From NCBI RefSeq assembly GCF_963082655.1, contig NC_081555.1, positions 181,768,262 through 181,832,261 on the forward strand: 64,000 bases of DNA, read 5' to 3'. Source of the stretch: Stomoxys calcitrans (taxonomy: Eukaryota > Arthropoda > Insecta > Diptera > Muscidae). The translations under genes were made by a program, and so were the position numbers. The notes under the pieces were generated by a model. That model was not told where the DNA came from. It worked only from the letters and a program-made list of their open reading frames with translations, and made no database searches. Of the stretch, positions 1 to 12,019 are shown piece after piece; position 1 is the first letter of the stretch, and the number at the start of each line of letters is the position of its first letter.

Positions 1-655
1 TGCGGAATATGTGGGCAGCTCGTCTGTCAACTCCTTTCGAAATTCGTATGCTTCTTGCTAAATCTTACTTAATCCCAACTCTTCTATATAATTGTGAATT
101 ATTTGCAAGTTGCAGTGCTGATGACAATAGGAAAATCAAAGTTGCCTACAATGATATTGCACGATATGTATACAACAGACCACGGTATGTCCACATATCA
201 CAATTTGCTTATCAGATCTTTGATCTTTCAGTTGAAAATTTACTAAATGTTAAATGCTTGCAAATTACTACATAAGGTTATTTATAACAAAGAACCTGAA
301 TATCTTTACAACCTACAATTTGCTAGATCAAATCGAGGGCGCAAACTGATTCAACCTAGATTTGAATCTAAAATCACTGAAAGGCAATTTATTGTAAACA
401 GTATTCGTCTCTGGAACACCCTCCCATCATATATACAACTCATAAGCAATGCTATTGAATTCAAAAAGGAGCTACATGATTATTATAAGTAGAAATTGTA
501 TGTAGTCTAGTAGTATAAGTTATAATTAATTAATTTATTTATTTTTTTATAAGTTATAGTTTATAATGGAATTATTTGATGAAACTGCACTGTTGTGAAC
601 CAGCACAGTAAAATATAAGATATAATCTTGTTGTGCTTGGTGTTAAATAAATGAA
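1..655 (+). pseudogene. 3' end of a Jockey-like non-LTR retrotransposon ORF2
   Basis: This is the C-terminal end of a reverse transcriptase-type protein, cut off by the window start. Frame 3 (from about position 3) reads through LLAKSYLIPTLLYNCELFAS, typical of the region after the polymerase palm in Jockey-type elements. The reading then moves to frame 1 near 240-250 and continues through FARSNRGRK and ITERQFIVNSIRLWNTLPS to a stop at 490-492. That last block is the conserved C-terminus of this element class. The frame change marks a disabled copy. The A/T-rich stretch after the stop and the AATAAATGAAATGAAA end near 640-655 look like the 3' UTR and tail. Assignment to the Jockey group is from recalled family motifs, not a search. 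Confidence 0.82.
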
Positions 656-879
656 ATGAAAAATGGTGCCAGTGTTGAAAGGCAAAAAGTTATATTACTT
701 AAAACTTTAGCCCTACCTCATAAAAATTGGGCCTTCTGGGGAATCTAGAATTCCAGCTAAACCTGAACTAAATCCTAGCCGATGTGAATCGATTTCAATC
801 CTTAACGATCTACGTCAACAAGAAGTATCTATGGTAAATATTAAGTGGGTACATTAAATCGTTCGACTACAAACGTGAC

Positions 880-985
880 TTCCGACAGGCGGACGGATAT
901 GCCTAGATCGACACAGAATGTCAAAACGATCAAGTATATATCTAATTTATGGGGTCACAGATCAATATTTTGGGGCATTAAATAC
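880..985 (-). mobile_element. HINE-B core fragment
   Basis: An isolated piece of the HINE-B head in reverse orientation. It holds a short (RGAC)n run (GGCGGACGGA), then CCTAGATCGACA, GATCAAGTATATAT and a tract like the one at 51370-51440. Nothing of the monomers or tail remains. Confidence 0.6.
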
Positions 986-1433
986 GAAATACCTTGCGTA
1001 GCGTAAGGTTTTGGATAGTGGTTGGTTATAACTAGTAAAACTTACATATAAACATTTGGGATAATTTCTATTTTTCTATGGTTCCACTGTAGTTTATAAA
1101 TAAATATTTTTGCTTTGAAAAAAAAAAATCCCAGTCTGTCTGCCAAGTTATATTTTTGTACATTAACGAATATTTCATATATATGCGAGATTTCATTTTC
1201 GCCGATATACATAATCGCAAAGTATGGTAATAAACATTTGACTTGAGATGCAAATGAGAGGTTCCCATTCCACGAATGTTCCCCCCTTTGTAGTCATTGT
1301 TAAATGGCTATTAAGAAGATCGACTTAAACTATTATTAGCATTATCAACCTAAGTTTTTGCCTTGGCATGCAGTGGCATTTGTAGGCTAAGGACACAATT
1401 ATTATTAAAATATCATTAAATATATTAATATTA
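986..1433. other. Unassigned A/T-rich DNA
   Basis: No recognisable gene, RNA or repeat. Open frames here are short and have no domain-like composition. Confidence 0.5.
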
Positions 1434-2260
1434 ACAAGTGCTAAATTTGGCCGGGTCAAATCTTATATACCCTCCACAATGGCTCGCATTTGTCAAGTTC
1501 TTTGCCCGATATCTCTTTATAGACAAGCAAAGGATAATGGATAAGAATTGCTATGCTAATGAAGCTTTACCAAGTTATGATCCGATTGGGGCCATACTTG
1601 GTTTGGTTGTTGAAGACAAAAGTGAAAGTCATTGTGCAAAATTTCAGCCAAATCGGATAAGAATTGCGCCCTTTATAGGGTCAAGGAATATAATTGGGAG
1701 ATTGGTTTATATGGGAGCTATATCATGTTATGAACCGTTTTAGACCCTACTACGAACAGTTGTTGGAAGTCATAACAAAACACTTCTCGCAAAACTTCTG
1801 CCAAATCGGGTAATATTAGCGCCCTCTAGCGGCTAGGGAAATTAATATGCGAGATCGGTTTGTAAGGGAGCTATATCAGGTAATGAACCGATTAAGACCA
1901 TACTTGACACGGTTGTTGGAAGTTAAAAGAAAACACTTCATGTGAATTTTCAGCCAATCGGATGTAATTGTGCTTTCTAGCGGATCGATTGGAGGTCATA
2001 ACAAAACACCTCATTCAAAATTTCTACCAAATCGGCACAGGTGTCGAGGGGGCCTAATACAACTCGCTGTTTTACATTTGATGAAAAATGTGCCTGTTAT
2101 GGGTTAGGGACATTAAATCGGTAGATCAATCTATACGAGGGCAATAAGAAAAAAAAACTCCAATGTATCCCACCTTTGAACTTAATCTGAAAATGGAAAA
2201 AAGGGATATTTGCACAGTTTGAGCTGAATATTTTAATTTTTAAAGATTGCTGCGTGATTT
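1434..2260 (-). mobile_element. HINE-B tail and monomers joined to a HINE-A head relic
   Basis: The left end is a decayed HINE-B tail: GTGCTAAATTTGGCCGGGTC replaces the usual palindrome, then TATACCCTCCAC and the GGCTCGCATTTG block. Monomers with GCGCCCT and GGTTTATATGGGAGC follow. From about 2100 the sequence matches the inner part of a HINE-A head instead (CTTTGAACTTAATCTG, GAGCTGAATAT, GCTGCGTGATTTTGAC). It is therefore a chimera or two adjoining fragments. The 101-codon open frame at 1438-1743 is only a readable stretch of these monomers. Confidence 0.72.
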
Positions 2261-2397
2261 TGACTAAATAGTTTTAAATTCATATTTCATTATGTTACAT
2301 CGGAATGATGAAATGGCCATGGTCTTCGGTGGTAGGTATAATAAGACAAAAAGAGGCGGAACCTACTTTTCGAATGCAACTGTTTTTGTGAAGCAAC

Positions 2398-2706
2398 TGG
2401 ACGCCACCGTAGCGGTTAGCATGTCCGTCTATAACGCTGAACGCCTGGGTTCGAATCCTGGTGAGACCATCAGAAAAAATTTTCAGCGGTGGTTTTACCC
2501 TCCTAATGCTGGCAACCATTGTGAGGTACTATGCCATATAAAACTTCTCTTCAAAGAGGTGTCGCACTGCGGCACGCCGTTCGGACTCGGCTATAAAAAG
2601 GAGGCCTCTTATCATTGAGTTTAAACTTGAATCGGACTGCACTCATTGATATGTGAGAAGTGTGCCCCTGTTCCTAAGTGGAATGTTCATGGGCAAAAAT
2701 TTGCTA
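2398..2706 (+). mobile_element. tRNA-derived SINE
   Basis: The tRNA-like head begins near GCCACCGTAGCGG and keeps an intact internal promoter B box, GGTTCGAATCC (2448-2458). The A box is damaged compared with the copy at 45752-46003: a few bases between TAGCG and GGTTAGCA are missing. The body (GTGTCGCACTGCGGCAC, GGCTATAAAAAGGAGGCCTC) and the 3' block ending AATGTTCATGGGCAAAA match the other two long copies. About 300 bp. Such SINEs are transcribed by RNA polymerase III and moved by LINE proteins in trans (family knowledge). Confidence 0.85.
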
Positions 2707-2789
2707 CTGCAATAGCATGCTAAATGGACGATGCATATGGAAGCTTAATCGGAATCTGTTCTAAACCCTACACCAAAGGATTAGGGTAT

Positions 2790-3180
2790 GGGGTATATAC
2801 CCAACAAATCATATATTTTATATGATCGTCTTGACATCCTTAGCCGATTTAATCATGTCCGTCTGTCTATCTGTCGGAAACATGCTAACATTCGAAAGAG
2901 TAAATCCTTGCACTAATACTTATTTTTGTGTATGCCAATTGGGATTGTAAATGGGCCATCGCTGCTTTGGTTTGCGTTTTGCATTGGCTTCCAACAACTG
3001 TACCGGATATGGTCAAATTCGGTCCATAACTTTATATGGCTGCTATATAAACCGATCTTCGGATTTGACTTCTTGAGTCTCTAGAAGGCAAGCAATCGCC
3101 ACCCGATTCAATTGAAATTATGCATGGAAAGTTTTTGCTGTTACTTTCAACTACCGTACCTAGTGTGGTCCAAAAGCACA
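2790..3180 (+). mobile_element. Degenerate HINE-B head fragment
   Basis: A diverged head with GGGGTATATACCC, a weak (TA)n run, GATCGTCTTGACATCC, then CATGTCCGTCTGTCTATCTG. One and a half monomers follow (TCGGTCCATAACTT, TATAAACCGATCTTCGG, GACTTCTTGAG). The tail is missing. Confidence 0.7.
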
Positions 3181-4577
3181 TTAAATTTTCCACTTATTAA
3201 ATTAGACCAATCGAATTGTGTTGATTAAATCCAATTCTCCGAAATCACTCGATGTCTGCATTTAGTAGTTTGTCATAAAATAACGTGCTCTTGACACCAT
3301 CTGTTCAGTTTCTCCATGCAATTTGTCTTGTCGTGTGGTGTTATCTGCGAGATTGGTGATTTATTTTCGCAAAGTGTTTTGAGATGACGAACGAATTTTT
3401 GTCAGTCTCAAAGAAAAAATTTGCAACAGTTGCTGTGGAAAGGGAAACGTGTTGAAATTTTGTACAGATGTTCAATCGAATCTAATTTTGTGTGCTTTTG
3501 GTGGTTTTTTGTTCAGTTTTTGGTTTTACGTGCGTGCCAAGCAAAGTGAAGCGTAGAAGGTTAAGTAAGAGGAAGACTTATAAATACCAATTCAATGTTT
3601 GTGATTTATTTGCCATCTCATGCAAAGTTTTTTTTTTTGTGTATGTACATTAAATATATTTGTGTCAAATTTGAAATTTGGAACAGATTCGCGGATGATT
3701 TCCCAGACGAGTGGTTTCAAAAATAAAATGCATATGAGTTAATGATATAGCCAAGGATTTCGCTTCATTACTTAACATATTTCGAACCAGTGGCCGAATG
3801 GAAATGAAATAGCTAACCAAATGAAAGCATGGAATAAATAGTCTTCCTTCAACGAAGAATTACTACAACAAGCCGTACATATTGTGTGAGCCATAGTGGA
3901 AAGCATTGTTCAGAGTTTTGAGAAGATCGGTTCATAAATAATAATAAATTAGACCATACATACATACACGCAAAAATTAATCGTTTGAGACATTTGTAAG
4001 AGACACAAATTTTGCGAAGTTTTTTCTTTATTGCAACGTTTTGCTCTAGAATATCAAAGTTAGCCATAAACGTAATATAATCGAATGTAACTAACTTTGT
4101 TTATTGTTAACTAACTAGCGACTTTGCCTTCGGGAAAAGTACCTTTCTTTTGTTGTAAAACCAAAAACTTGTTAATGGCAAGAGTGTTTCGATAGCCGCA
4201 AATAATTATTCGTTTACCGGACTAATAAGTATTCTCTTGTGTCTCTCCTACTAGAGAAAGAGAGGGAGAGAGAGTGAGAGAGGGTGAGTATTTAAGCGTA
4301 TAGACCAGTGATGGACGGATGGTAAATTTGGATATTGACAATTTTTAATGTTTCGCCATAGGTATGTCCGATGACACAAATCATTAGAGCAACATGGAAA
4401 GTTTTTGAAATAATTGTGTATCATAACATCGAAATGAATCCAAATATATTCTGGAAGTGTTTGAATTACCAATTTAGATACGCTTATAATTGTTAAAAAT
4501 TTTGAATTAGAATTGTGTTACAATAGTAAATTCAACTTGATAGCCTTTTCAATATGCGCAAAATGCAAAATTAACAA
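3181..4577. other. Low-repeat DNA with a (GA)n tract
   Basis: No gene recognised. Position 3630-3640 is a T run, and 4253-4281 is a purine (GAGA) stretch. Likely intergenic or intronic host DNA. Confidence 0.5.
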
Positions 4578-4767
4578 ATGAAAAACTTTAAGGCCGGGCC
4601 GAACTTTGGATATCGAACATCTCAAATATACCTTTCGTCATATGTTGAAAAATTCATAATATCTGAACCCATAGCAGGTATATCTAAATATAGTCCGATC
4701 TCCAAACTATTCTGGAAGGCTATGTTTTGGTCTAACACAACTCATTGTACCAAATTCATCGATTAAA
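4578..4767 (-). mobile_element. HINE-A tail fragment
   Basis: Starts with a tail palindrome relic (AAGGCCGGGCCGAACTTTGG), then a changed version of the ATACCCACCACCTCGGG segment and part of one monomer (TATATCTAAATATAGTCCGATC, then ACACAACTCATTG). The head is missing. Confidence 0.65.
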
Positions 4768-5095
4768 CCAGTAAGCAAAGGCAAAAGTAGGGCGGTGCTG
4801 ACTATATAATACCCTACACCACCTCGTGCATGTAGTACTTTTTATATGTAGAACTCATATCGAAATCTAGTCAGAATTTAATTTGGATACCAATTGAAAT
4901 AGCAATTTAGAACCTTGTAAGATTTTCCTACCATAGGACAAAAGATTTGGATTTCCACATCTTTAAAAGGCCATATCGGATAAAAGATTATATGGGAGTT
5001 AGTAGATTCTATAGCCTAAAAAGGCCATATCGGATGAAAAATATGTAAGGGAGCTATATCTAAATCTGACCCGATATTTTTTCAAAATCAATAGC
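4768..5095 (-). mobile_element. HINE-C tail fragment
   Basis: Begins AGTAAGCAAAGGCAAAAGT, then ATAATACCCTACACCACCTC and GTGCATGTAGTA. This is the reverse complement of the tail of the complete HINE-C at 18849-20041. Degenerate monomers follow (GGCCATATCGGATAAAAGAT). It abuts a HINE-A fragment on each side. Confidence 0.7.
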
Positions 5096-5099
5096 ACGA

Positions 5100-5690
5100 T
5101 TTTATTGTCTAAACATGATTTTATTGTCTCAAGAACTTAAATCGATAGACCGGTATATATGGCAGCTATATGCAAATATTGCTCAATCTTGACCATACTT
5201 GATACGAATATCAAAGGGCCTTACAGAATTCATTGAGCTGAATTTCAGCGAAATCGGTTAATAAATTCATCTTTTATGGGCATAAATCCTTAACTCGGAA
5301 GATCGGTGCATATGGTAGCTACATCCAAATCTGTTCCGATCTGGGCCATATTGAACAGGTAAGGCGAGTAGCCAAACACAACTCGCTATACCAAATTTCT
5401 GCGAAATCGGGAAAAAATGTGCCCATTATGGGTCCAAGACCTTTTATCGAGAGATCGGTCTATATGACAGCCTAGTTCAAATCTGGACCGATCTGGGCCA
5501 AATTTCAGCGAAGTCGCACAAAAAATGAGTCTATTGTGGGACCAAGGAATTAAATTGAAAGATCACTCTATATGGCAGATATATCGATATATAGACCTAT
5601 CTTTATCATACTCGAAACGCATTTCTAGGGGTCTGACGCAACTAATTGTGTCTAATTTCAGCAAAATCGGTTAATAAATTTAAATACTTC
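5100..5690 (-). mobile_element. HINE-A monomer array without head or tail
   Basis: Three to four monomers in reverse orientation, recognisable from GGTATATATGGCAGCTATAT, GATCTGGGCC, and AAATTTC(T/A)GCGAAATCGG. The monomers are diverged, so this is an old insertion. Confidence 0.7.
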
Positions 5691-5699
5691 TGAACGGAT

Positions 5700-6141
5700 T
5701 TCTACAAAATTCGCCACTGATCTGAAGAGTTGTAAAAGAAACTTTCTTGCAAAATTTAGTGAGAGTCGTTGAACAAATAGTGATCAGCCGTACTGAGTAT
5801 AGTATCGAACGCCAGTTGGATATAGCCCGGTTGTTGGATAAACAACCGAACTGCAGATTTAAGGTCTTATAAGGAGGAGATTTATCTAAATCTGAAGCGA
5901 TTTTTATGGAATTCACCAGTAATAACGAGACTCGTAAGAAAATCCTTCCTGTTAAATTTCGAGAGAATCGGTTAACAAATGATGAGATGAGAATTGCGCC
6001 TTTTAGAGGCTCCAGAAGTCAAGATCCCAGGTCGGTTTATTTGGTCGGTTTACTTTATGTGATCTTAGACGAATATTTCATGGTGTTACAAACAATATGA
6101 CGAAATAAGTATACCCCCATCTTATGGTGGAGGTTATAAAA
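5700..6141 (-). mobile_element. HINE-B mosaic ending in a head
   Basis: Poorly conserved monomer-like DNA from 5700, becoming clear at 5990 (GAATTGCGCCTTTTAGAGGC, GAAGTCAAGATCCCAGGTCGG). It ends in a reversed head: TTAGACGAATATTTC, GTTACAAACAATATGACGAA, and ATACCCCCATCTTATGGTGG. The GTCY microsatellite and core have been deleted: the monomer runs directly into the AGACGAATATTTC segment. Confidence 0.6.
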
Positions 6142-6375
6142 ATGGAAAAGCCCCACGAGTTCTCAATATCAAAAGCCCAGATCCCCCAATTAGGCACATA
6201 CTTTTTTACTCAGTATGTCCCCATGCAGAAACTTTTTGCACATAACAATATTTGTAGCCTCCACAGCACATTTCCAAAACAAAAAAAAAAAACAATTTTG
6301 AAATAATTTTTGCCTGAAAAAAATATTTTGCTGATTTTTGTTAAATAAGGGCAGAATCATCTGTAGGTTTTTTAA

Positions 6376-7699
6376 GGTAAAAATCTAAGACCATGTCCGT
6401 CCGTCCGTCTGTTGAAATCACGCTAAAGTCTTTAAAAATAGAGATATTGAGCTGAAATTTTGCACAGATTCTTTTTTTGTCTATAAGCAGGTTAAATTCA
6501 AAGCTATATCGGACTATATCCTCATATAGCCCCCATATAGACCGATCGGACTATTTAGGGTCTTTGGCCCATAAAAGCCACATTTGTTATCCGTTTTTGC
6601 TGAAATTTGGGATAGTGAGTTGTGTTACACCCTTCGACACACTTCTTCAATTGGGCCAGCTCGGTTCAGATTTGGATATAGCTGCCATATAGACCGATTT
6701 TTTGATTTAAGGCCCTGCGCCTACAAAAGGCGCATTTATAGTCCTATTTTGCCAAAATTTGGGACAGTGTGTTGTGTTAGGCCCTTCGAGACCCTCCTTC
6801 AATTTTGTCCAGATCCGTCCAGATTTGGATATAGGTGGCATATAGACCGATCTCTCGATTTAAGGTTTTGGGTCCATGAAAAACGCATTTAGTGTCCGAT
6901 GTCGCCAAAATTTTGAGAGAGTGAGTTGTGTTATGGTCTTCGATATCCGTTTTCAATTTAGTCCAGATCAGTCCAGATTTGAGTATACCTGCCATATAGA
7001 CCGATCTCTCGATTTAAGGTTTTGGGACCAAGAAAGGCGCATTTATTGTCCGATGTCACCGATATTTGGGACTGTATGTTAAGTTAATCCCCTCGATAAA
7101 CTACTGCAATATGACACAGATCGGTTCACATTTGGATTTAACTGCCATATAGACCTATCTCTCGATTTAAGGTTTTGGGTCCATTAAAAACGCATTTAGT
7201 ATCCGATGTCGCCGAAATTTTGAGACAGTGAGTTGCGTTCTGGCCTTCGATGTCTGTTTTCTATTTGGTCCAGTTCAGTCCACATTAGAGTATAGCTGCC
7301 ATATAGACCGATCTCTCGATTTAAGGTTTTGGACCCATAAAAGGCGCACTTATTGTCCGAGGTCGCCGAAATTTTCGACATCCTTCTTTAATTTGACCCA
7401 GATCGGTACAGATTTGAATATAGCTGCGATATAGACCGATCTCTCGTTAAGGTTTTGGACCCATAAAAGACGCATTCATTGTTCATTGTCGCCGAAATTT
7501 GGGACACTGAGTTGTGTTAGGCTCTTTGACATTTTTATTTTTAGATATAGCTACTAAAAAGCCAATATTTTGTTATACACAATTAACAATGACTTGTACC
7601 TATTTGTATTTGGTCCAAATCCAAATTTCGATGTAGCTGTTACGGGGTACGGGGGGTATCCAAAGTAAGGCCCGGGTGAACTTAACGGCTTTTTACTTG
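6376..7699 (+). mobile_element. HINE-A, 5'-truncated, with about seven monomers
   Basis: Starts inside the core (AAAATCTAAGACCATGTCCG) and runs through (GTCY)n and AGAGATATTGAGCTGAAATT. About six to seven tandem monomers follow. The GATATAGCTGCCATATAGAC signature recurs near 6675, 6829, 6981, 7131, 7289 and 7416, giving a period of about 154 bp with one shorter unit. Most monomers hold an inverted pair such as AGATCGGT/ACCGATCT. The tail (GGGGGTATCCAAAGTAAGGC, CCGGGTGAACTTAACGGC, TTTTTACTTGTT) has a damaged palindrome. Open frames of 60-100 codons here are monomer shadows. Confidence 0.85.
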
Positions 7700-7721
7700 T
7701 TTTTTTTTTACAATTTATGTA

Positions 7722-8130
7722 ACCCCCCCATAGGATGGGGGTATACTAATCTAGTCATTCCGTTTGTATCACCTCGAAATATTCGTCTAAGACCCTATCA
7801 AGAATATATATTCTTGATTGTCTCGACGTTGTGTGTCAAACAAACCATGTCCGTCTGTTCGTCTGTCCGTCTGTCGAAATCATAATAGCGGCCGAACGCG
7901 TACAGCTATCCTCTTGAAATTTTGCACAGATACTTGCTATTGATGTAGGTCTTTGGGGATTGGAAATGGTAGTTTAGATTTCAATAAAGCTCTAATATAA
8001 ACCTATCTCCCGATTTGACTTATTGAGACCCTGAAAGCCGCAGTTATAGCAAGAATTTTGCACATAGTGTTCTGTTAAGACTTCCAACGACTTTGCCAAG
8101 TACGGTTCAAATCGGCCTTTAAGATTGGCG
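7722..8130 (+). mobile_element. HINE-B head and first monomer
   Basis: Head with CCCCCCATAGGATGGGGGTA, then GTCATTCCGTTTGTA, AATATATATTCTTGATTG, and GTCCGTCTGTTCGTCTGTCC. One monomer follows (CGATTTGACTTATTGAGACC). It then stops, so it is a 3'-truncated copy. It lies only about 20 bp after the HINE-A tail, in the same direction. Confidence 0.78.
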
Positions 8131-9460
8131 TTTCGTACCCTTCCCAAAATGTTGGTTTTGAAGTTAAATTCACTTTTCAGCAGTTATCAATGGCTTCGTA
8201 AAATACCCAAATTTGTGTAAATGGATCATTCTAACCTCCAAATAAGACTGGGTAATTTGTATATCCTGCTGAAAAGAAAAACTTCCCCTTTAGAATAACG
8301 CCTATATCAATTCTCATTCGTACGATTCGTACGAAGTGCGATAAACCATTTAGCCGACCACTTTCACACCACTTTTTCCGAATGGCAATAAATTATTGTA
8401 AATGGCTTCCCAAGAAGTTGGGACAATATTCTTTCTTGTGGCACCTTATGCTTAGAGATAACTGGTTGTCACGCTCTTACCACACCTACTAAATATGTTC
8501 ATTCCAAACTTGAAATTCAACATCAATCCGAATTCATTATAATACGTCAAATTTAAATGAGACATTTTGCTTGGCATAATCTCTCATTACACGTAGAAGA
8601 TTGAGATACTCTTTAAATTTTATATGTTGGGTGTTAATGAAGTATCGACACAGTCTCCCTATAAAACTTACGGAGATTTTATGCACTTTTTATTAGCCTC
8701 TTTGTTAGATTAACCATCTTGGTAAGCTTTGAAACTTTTGAAGATTTTTAGTTTTCCTCATCGATGCTATAGGGATGGTCCTTTCCTTTCCTTCTGTTAA
8801 AGGTTTTAGCATTGAGTCGATGTTTTATGACTTTAAAATTGGAAAATGAACTCTTTCCCTTACACGAATGGTTATCCTTTCGAGCTATGGCCATTGCAAT
8901 TTGGCCTAGCGCAGAAGGATATTCAAATGCAAATAAAGACCTTTGCCCGTTTTAATGCCATTTCACAAACATAAATTGGTCGTCTCCGCCAAATTGAATT
9001 TTTTCGTAATTTTCATTTGGAACGGGCGAGCAATAAACATTTTCCTAAATGAGTTCGCAGGCTTTGGGCTTCGGCTTTAGTCGGGCTTTATGGGTAGTTG
9101 GTTGAGTGTTGGCGGGGCTTTTAAAACGGTGACCATGGCGTTGGGGGTGCGTTGCTTGTGCCGGGCAGCTTGGCGCAGTTTCGCATAAATTGTTATTAAA
9201 ATGTTCGTTTCAACGTTTTATCTTATTTATTGAGGAGAATGTCATAAGTTGGCTGACTTTTTTTTTTCATTCATTTCTCATTTGCCTGAAATTCTTCTAT
9301 AATGAGAAATGAATTAGGACATTTTCGGATGTTGTCATTGTTGTTGCTGGAGTTGCTATAGTTGGTTGGTGGCCCTTAGACGAAGATGGCAGCTACTGTT
9401 GGCTGTTGGCCTCTCAAGGGAATAACAAAATTAAATTGTGATTTTTGCCTGCCTTTAGCC

Positions 9461-9486
9461 CACACACACACACACACACACACACA
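9461..9486. repeat. (CA)n microsatellite
   Basis: Thirteen uninterrupted CA units. Confidence 0.95.
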
Positions 9487-9977
9487 GCTTTGCAAACATG
9501 AAGCCGACGAAGGCTAAGTTTCACTTTTCATTTAGTTTTATTTCTTTGGAAATTTCTCTGTGTTTTTTTTTGTATGTGTGTTTGTATTCTTAGCATGACA
9601 TCGTCCTATATATCTCCAGGTCCCCTTTGGATAACTTGGTGACATCTGAACTGAGCTATAAACCAACAGTGTGTATGTGGGTGTTGTGGTGTCTGTGTCT
9701 CTGGCCGTGTGTGCGTGTGCATAAATTAAAGAAAATATTCAAGTTTTTTTCCGTTTCCTAGTTATTCGTTTCATTTCTAATGCTTCCATCTTCCGCCTTC
9801 TCCTTTACTCTCTCCCCCTCTCTCTCTGCCCCTTCTAGCCCTCTGTGCCTCTTTGGTGTGATGATGTTGCTGGAAGTGGCTATGACATTTGTGTTGGCGT
9901 GGTCCATGTGGTCTAGTGATTGCGGTACTGCATTAATTTTGCATTACAAAATGAAAATTTGTTCAAGCTCATATCTA

Positions 9978-10005
9978 TGTGTGTGTGTGTGTGTGTGAGA
10001 GAGAG
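9978..10005. repeat. (TG)n(AG)n compound microsatellite
   Basis: Ten TG units followed directly by a short AG run. Confidence 0.92.
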
Positions 10006-10779
10006 TTGGTGTGTCTATTTCAATTGACAAAAGGAAATATATGCTTCGATTGACTAGGCTCTCAAGTGTTGCGTACTTGTTGTATGGGTGGGTGTGGTGC
10101 ATGCAAGGGGGAGTGATTCAGTATTCGCTCGGAACATGCCAAACAGTATTTCAATCTAGGCATTACTGACTAGGACAACAACTACAAATGATACTTTGAC
10201 ATTTTGTTGTCAATAAATCCAGTCACAGCCATCCACACAGTGCCCGAGTGAGGGCTGAGGAGAGAGCGTGCGAATGAGAGAGCAGCAAATCGAATTGTTA
10301 AAGAAAATCATGTGGAAAAAGACATCACATCATTGTGAAATGGTGAAATGGTAAAGTGATACAGGGAAATAGGGCCATAGCCAGACCAACCGAGAAACCG
10401 AGGAACGAGCGGACGAGTGGACAGACGGAATCTGACAAATAAATTGGTTGACAACTAACTGAATTATTCTCCTCTATTATGATACCATCTCGTTGCTCGT
10501 CGTCATTCGCATGATTGCTGTTTGAGCCCCTCCTGGTTTGTGCTGTATTCCTCGCTCAGTTCTCTTCAGTTCATTTTTTAATGCTACTTGCTCGTATTAT
10601 TATGTCATTTGGGTCGGTTTTCTTACATCCAAAGCTACATTTGTTAAATAAGAAGAAAAAAAAAACACCCAGCCCTTGCCGCTGCCATTCTGCCACACAC
10701 AAACGCAAACACAATCGACAATGAATCTGAATCTGTAGGAGAATTAACGTATGTATAGGTGTACCTATAAGTTCATCTC

Positions 10780-10797
10780 TGTGTGTGTGTGTGTGTT
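10780..10797. repeat. (GT)n microsatellite
   Basis: Eight uninterrupted GT units, then TTGTGTTTTG. Confidence 0.9.
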
Positions 10798-11653
10798 TGT
10801 GTTTTGCCTTCGTATTGGGAGTGTAAGTGTCTGATTTTAATAGATTGAAGGTTTCTTTTCGATTCTGCAAAGGACATGAAAGGCAAAAGCAATCATTGCC
10901 AATTCTAGGCCAGCCAAGCAACAGAGAACAAAACCAAAACCTACTGTGCAGTCCCTCTACCGCCCCATCGTTCTCCTCACGTATATTCGATCGTTTGTTC
11001 ATTGGCTGGTTGGTTCGCTGGCTTGTTCGTTCATCAATGCCAAAACGAAGGGAATTGTAACAAATTAAATTTTATTGTTAATTGTAATCGATTTTCGTCA
11101 CATGGAGACTGAATCAACGTTGTGTGAACAAGCCATGAAAATTCGTATTACTTGTTATCAATTATAACGCCGTTAATGAGAAATTCGTATGGATGTGAAT
11201 TGACAAAGCAATCGTCGACATAGCCGTCTGCATCGCACACGCACGCAGTCACATTGGGGAATTTGTTTTTTCGTCTTTTTTTTTTTTTGTTAAAGTAATG
11301 TTCATTGAAATACGGGTGTACCTCAATTAATGTGGTCTGAATAGGAAAAATTCCCTTTTTGGTCAAAAAAAAAAAAAGAATCCTTAACGAAATGTTCATG
11401 GGAAAATTTTCGCATGCATGTTTTGGTCCTAAATAGAATATCAATAGTAAAAACATGACATATTTACAGCGGACAGAGACTGGATTTTACACTAAATATC
11501 TTCTGCAAATGCATCGTGCAGTGAAAGATTACCGCGACTGAACTCTGGTTAAATTTATCATGGTTTGATAGTACTTCAACACGGAAATTCAAAAAGTTGT
11601 CTCGACAGTCTTTAATATATTTGCAAACTTGCCCAAGAACAATCACCCTTATA

Positions 11654-11890
11654 TTGGGTTGCCCAAAAAGTAATTGCGGATTTTTCATATAGTCAGCGTT
11701 GACAAATTTTTTCATAGCTTGTGACTCTGTAATTGCATTCTTTCTTCTGTCAGTTATCAGCAGTTACTTTTAGCTTGCTTTAGAAAAAAAGTGTAAAAAA
11801 AGTATATTTGATTAAAGTTCATTCTAAGTTTTATTAAAAATGCATTTACTTTCTTTTAAAAAATCCGCAATTACTTTTTGGGCAGACCAA
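11654..11890. mobile_element. Mariner-type MITE, copy M1
   Basis: Inverted ends: TTGGGTTGCCCAAAAAGTAA on the left and the reverse complement of TTGGTCTGCCCAAAAAGTAA on the right. It is flanked by a TA duplication (11652-11653 and 11891-11892). The 237-bp interior is non-coding. The terminus resembles the mellifera-group mariner end as I recall it, so it was probably moved by such a transposase. Two further copies lie at 15387-15625 and 46658-46886. Confidence 0.88.
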
Positions 11891-12019
11891 TACAACAATG
11901 ATTACTGTGCTATTCAAGTTTAAGATTATAAAAAGTTGCCTTTTGACAATGGGTAGAGTTAAGGCCCTTAAATTTAGTCACCTTGGCTTCTTGAAAATCT
12001 GTAAAGTTTGCTACATCTA

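Larger units (their letters stand above)
8131..11653. other. Low-repeat DNA, probably intronic or intergenic
   Basis: The longest stretch of the window without recognised mobile elements. It is less A/T-biased around 9050-9200 and 10200-10700 and carries several dinucleotide tracts. The longest open frame (143 codons, complement of 10571-11002) is rich in Cys, His and Thr because it crosses microsatellites, and shows no domain. No credible exon was found. Confidence 0.55.

Noticed and set aside
2398..2480. Possible tRNA gene
   Set aside because: The B box is good, but the A box is damaged and the sequence continues as a ~300-bp SINE present in several copies. There is no proper acceptor stem.
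6477..7082. ORFs as small secreted Cys-containing peptides
   Set aside because: They lie wholly in HINE-A monomers and recur, shifted in frame, in each array.
6376..7699. CRISPR-like array of regularly spaced repeats
   Set aside because: The units are long (~154 bp), diverged and bounded by transposon ends, in a clearly eukaryotic sequence. There is no short repeat/unique spacer pattern.
10571..11002. 143-codon minus-strand frame with Cys and His
   Set aside because: The His/Thr runs come from CA/GT microsatellites. An overlapping frame exists on the other strand and no domain is recognisable.
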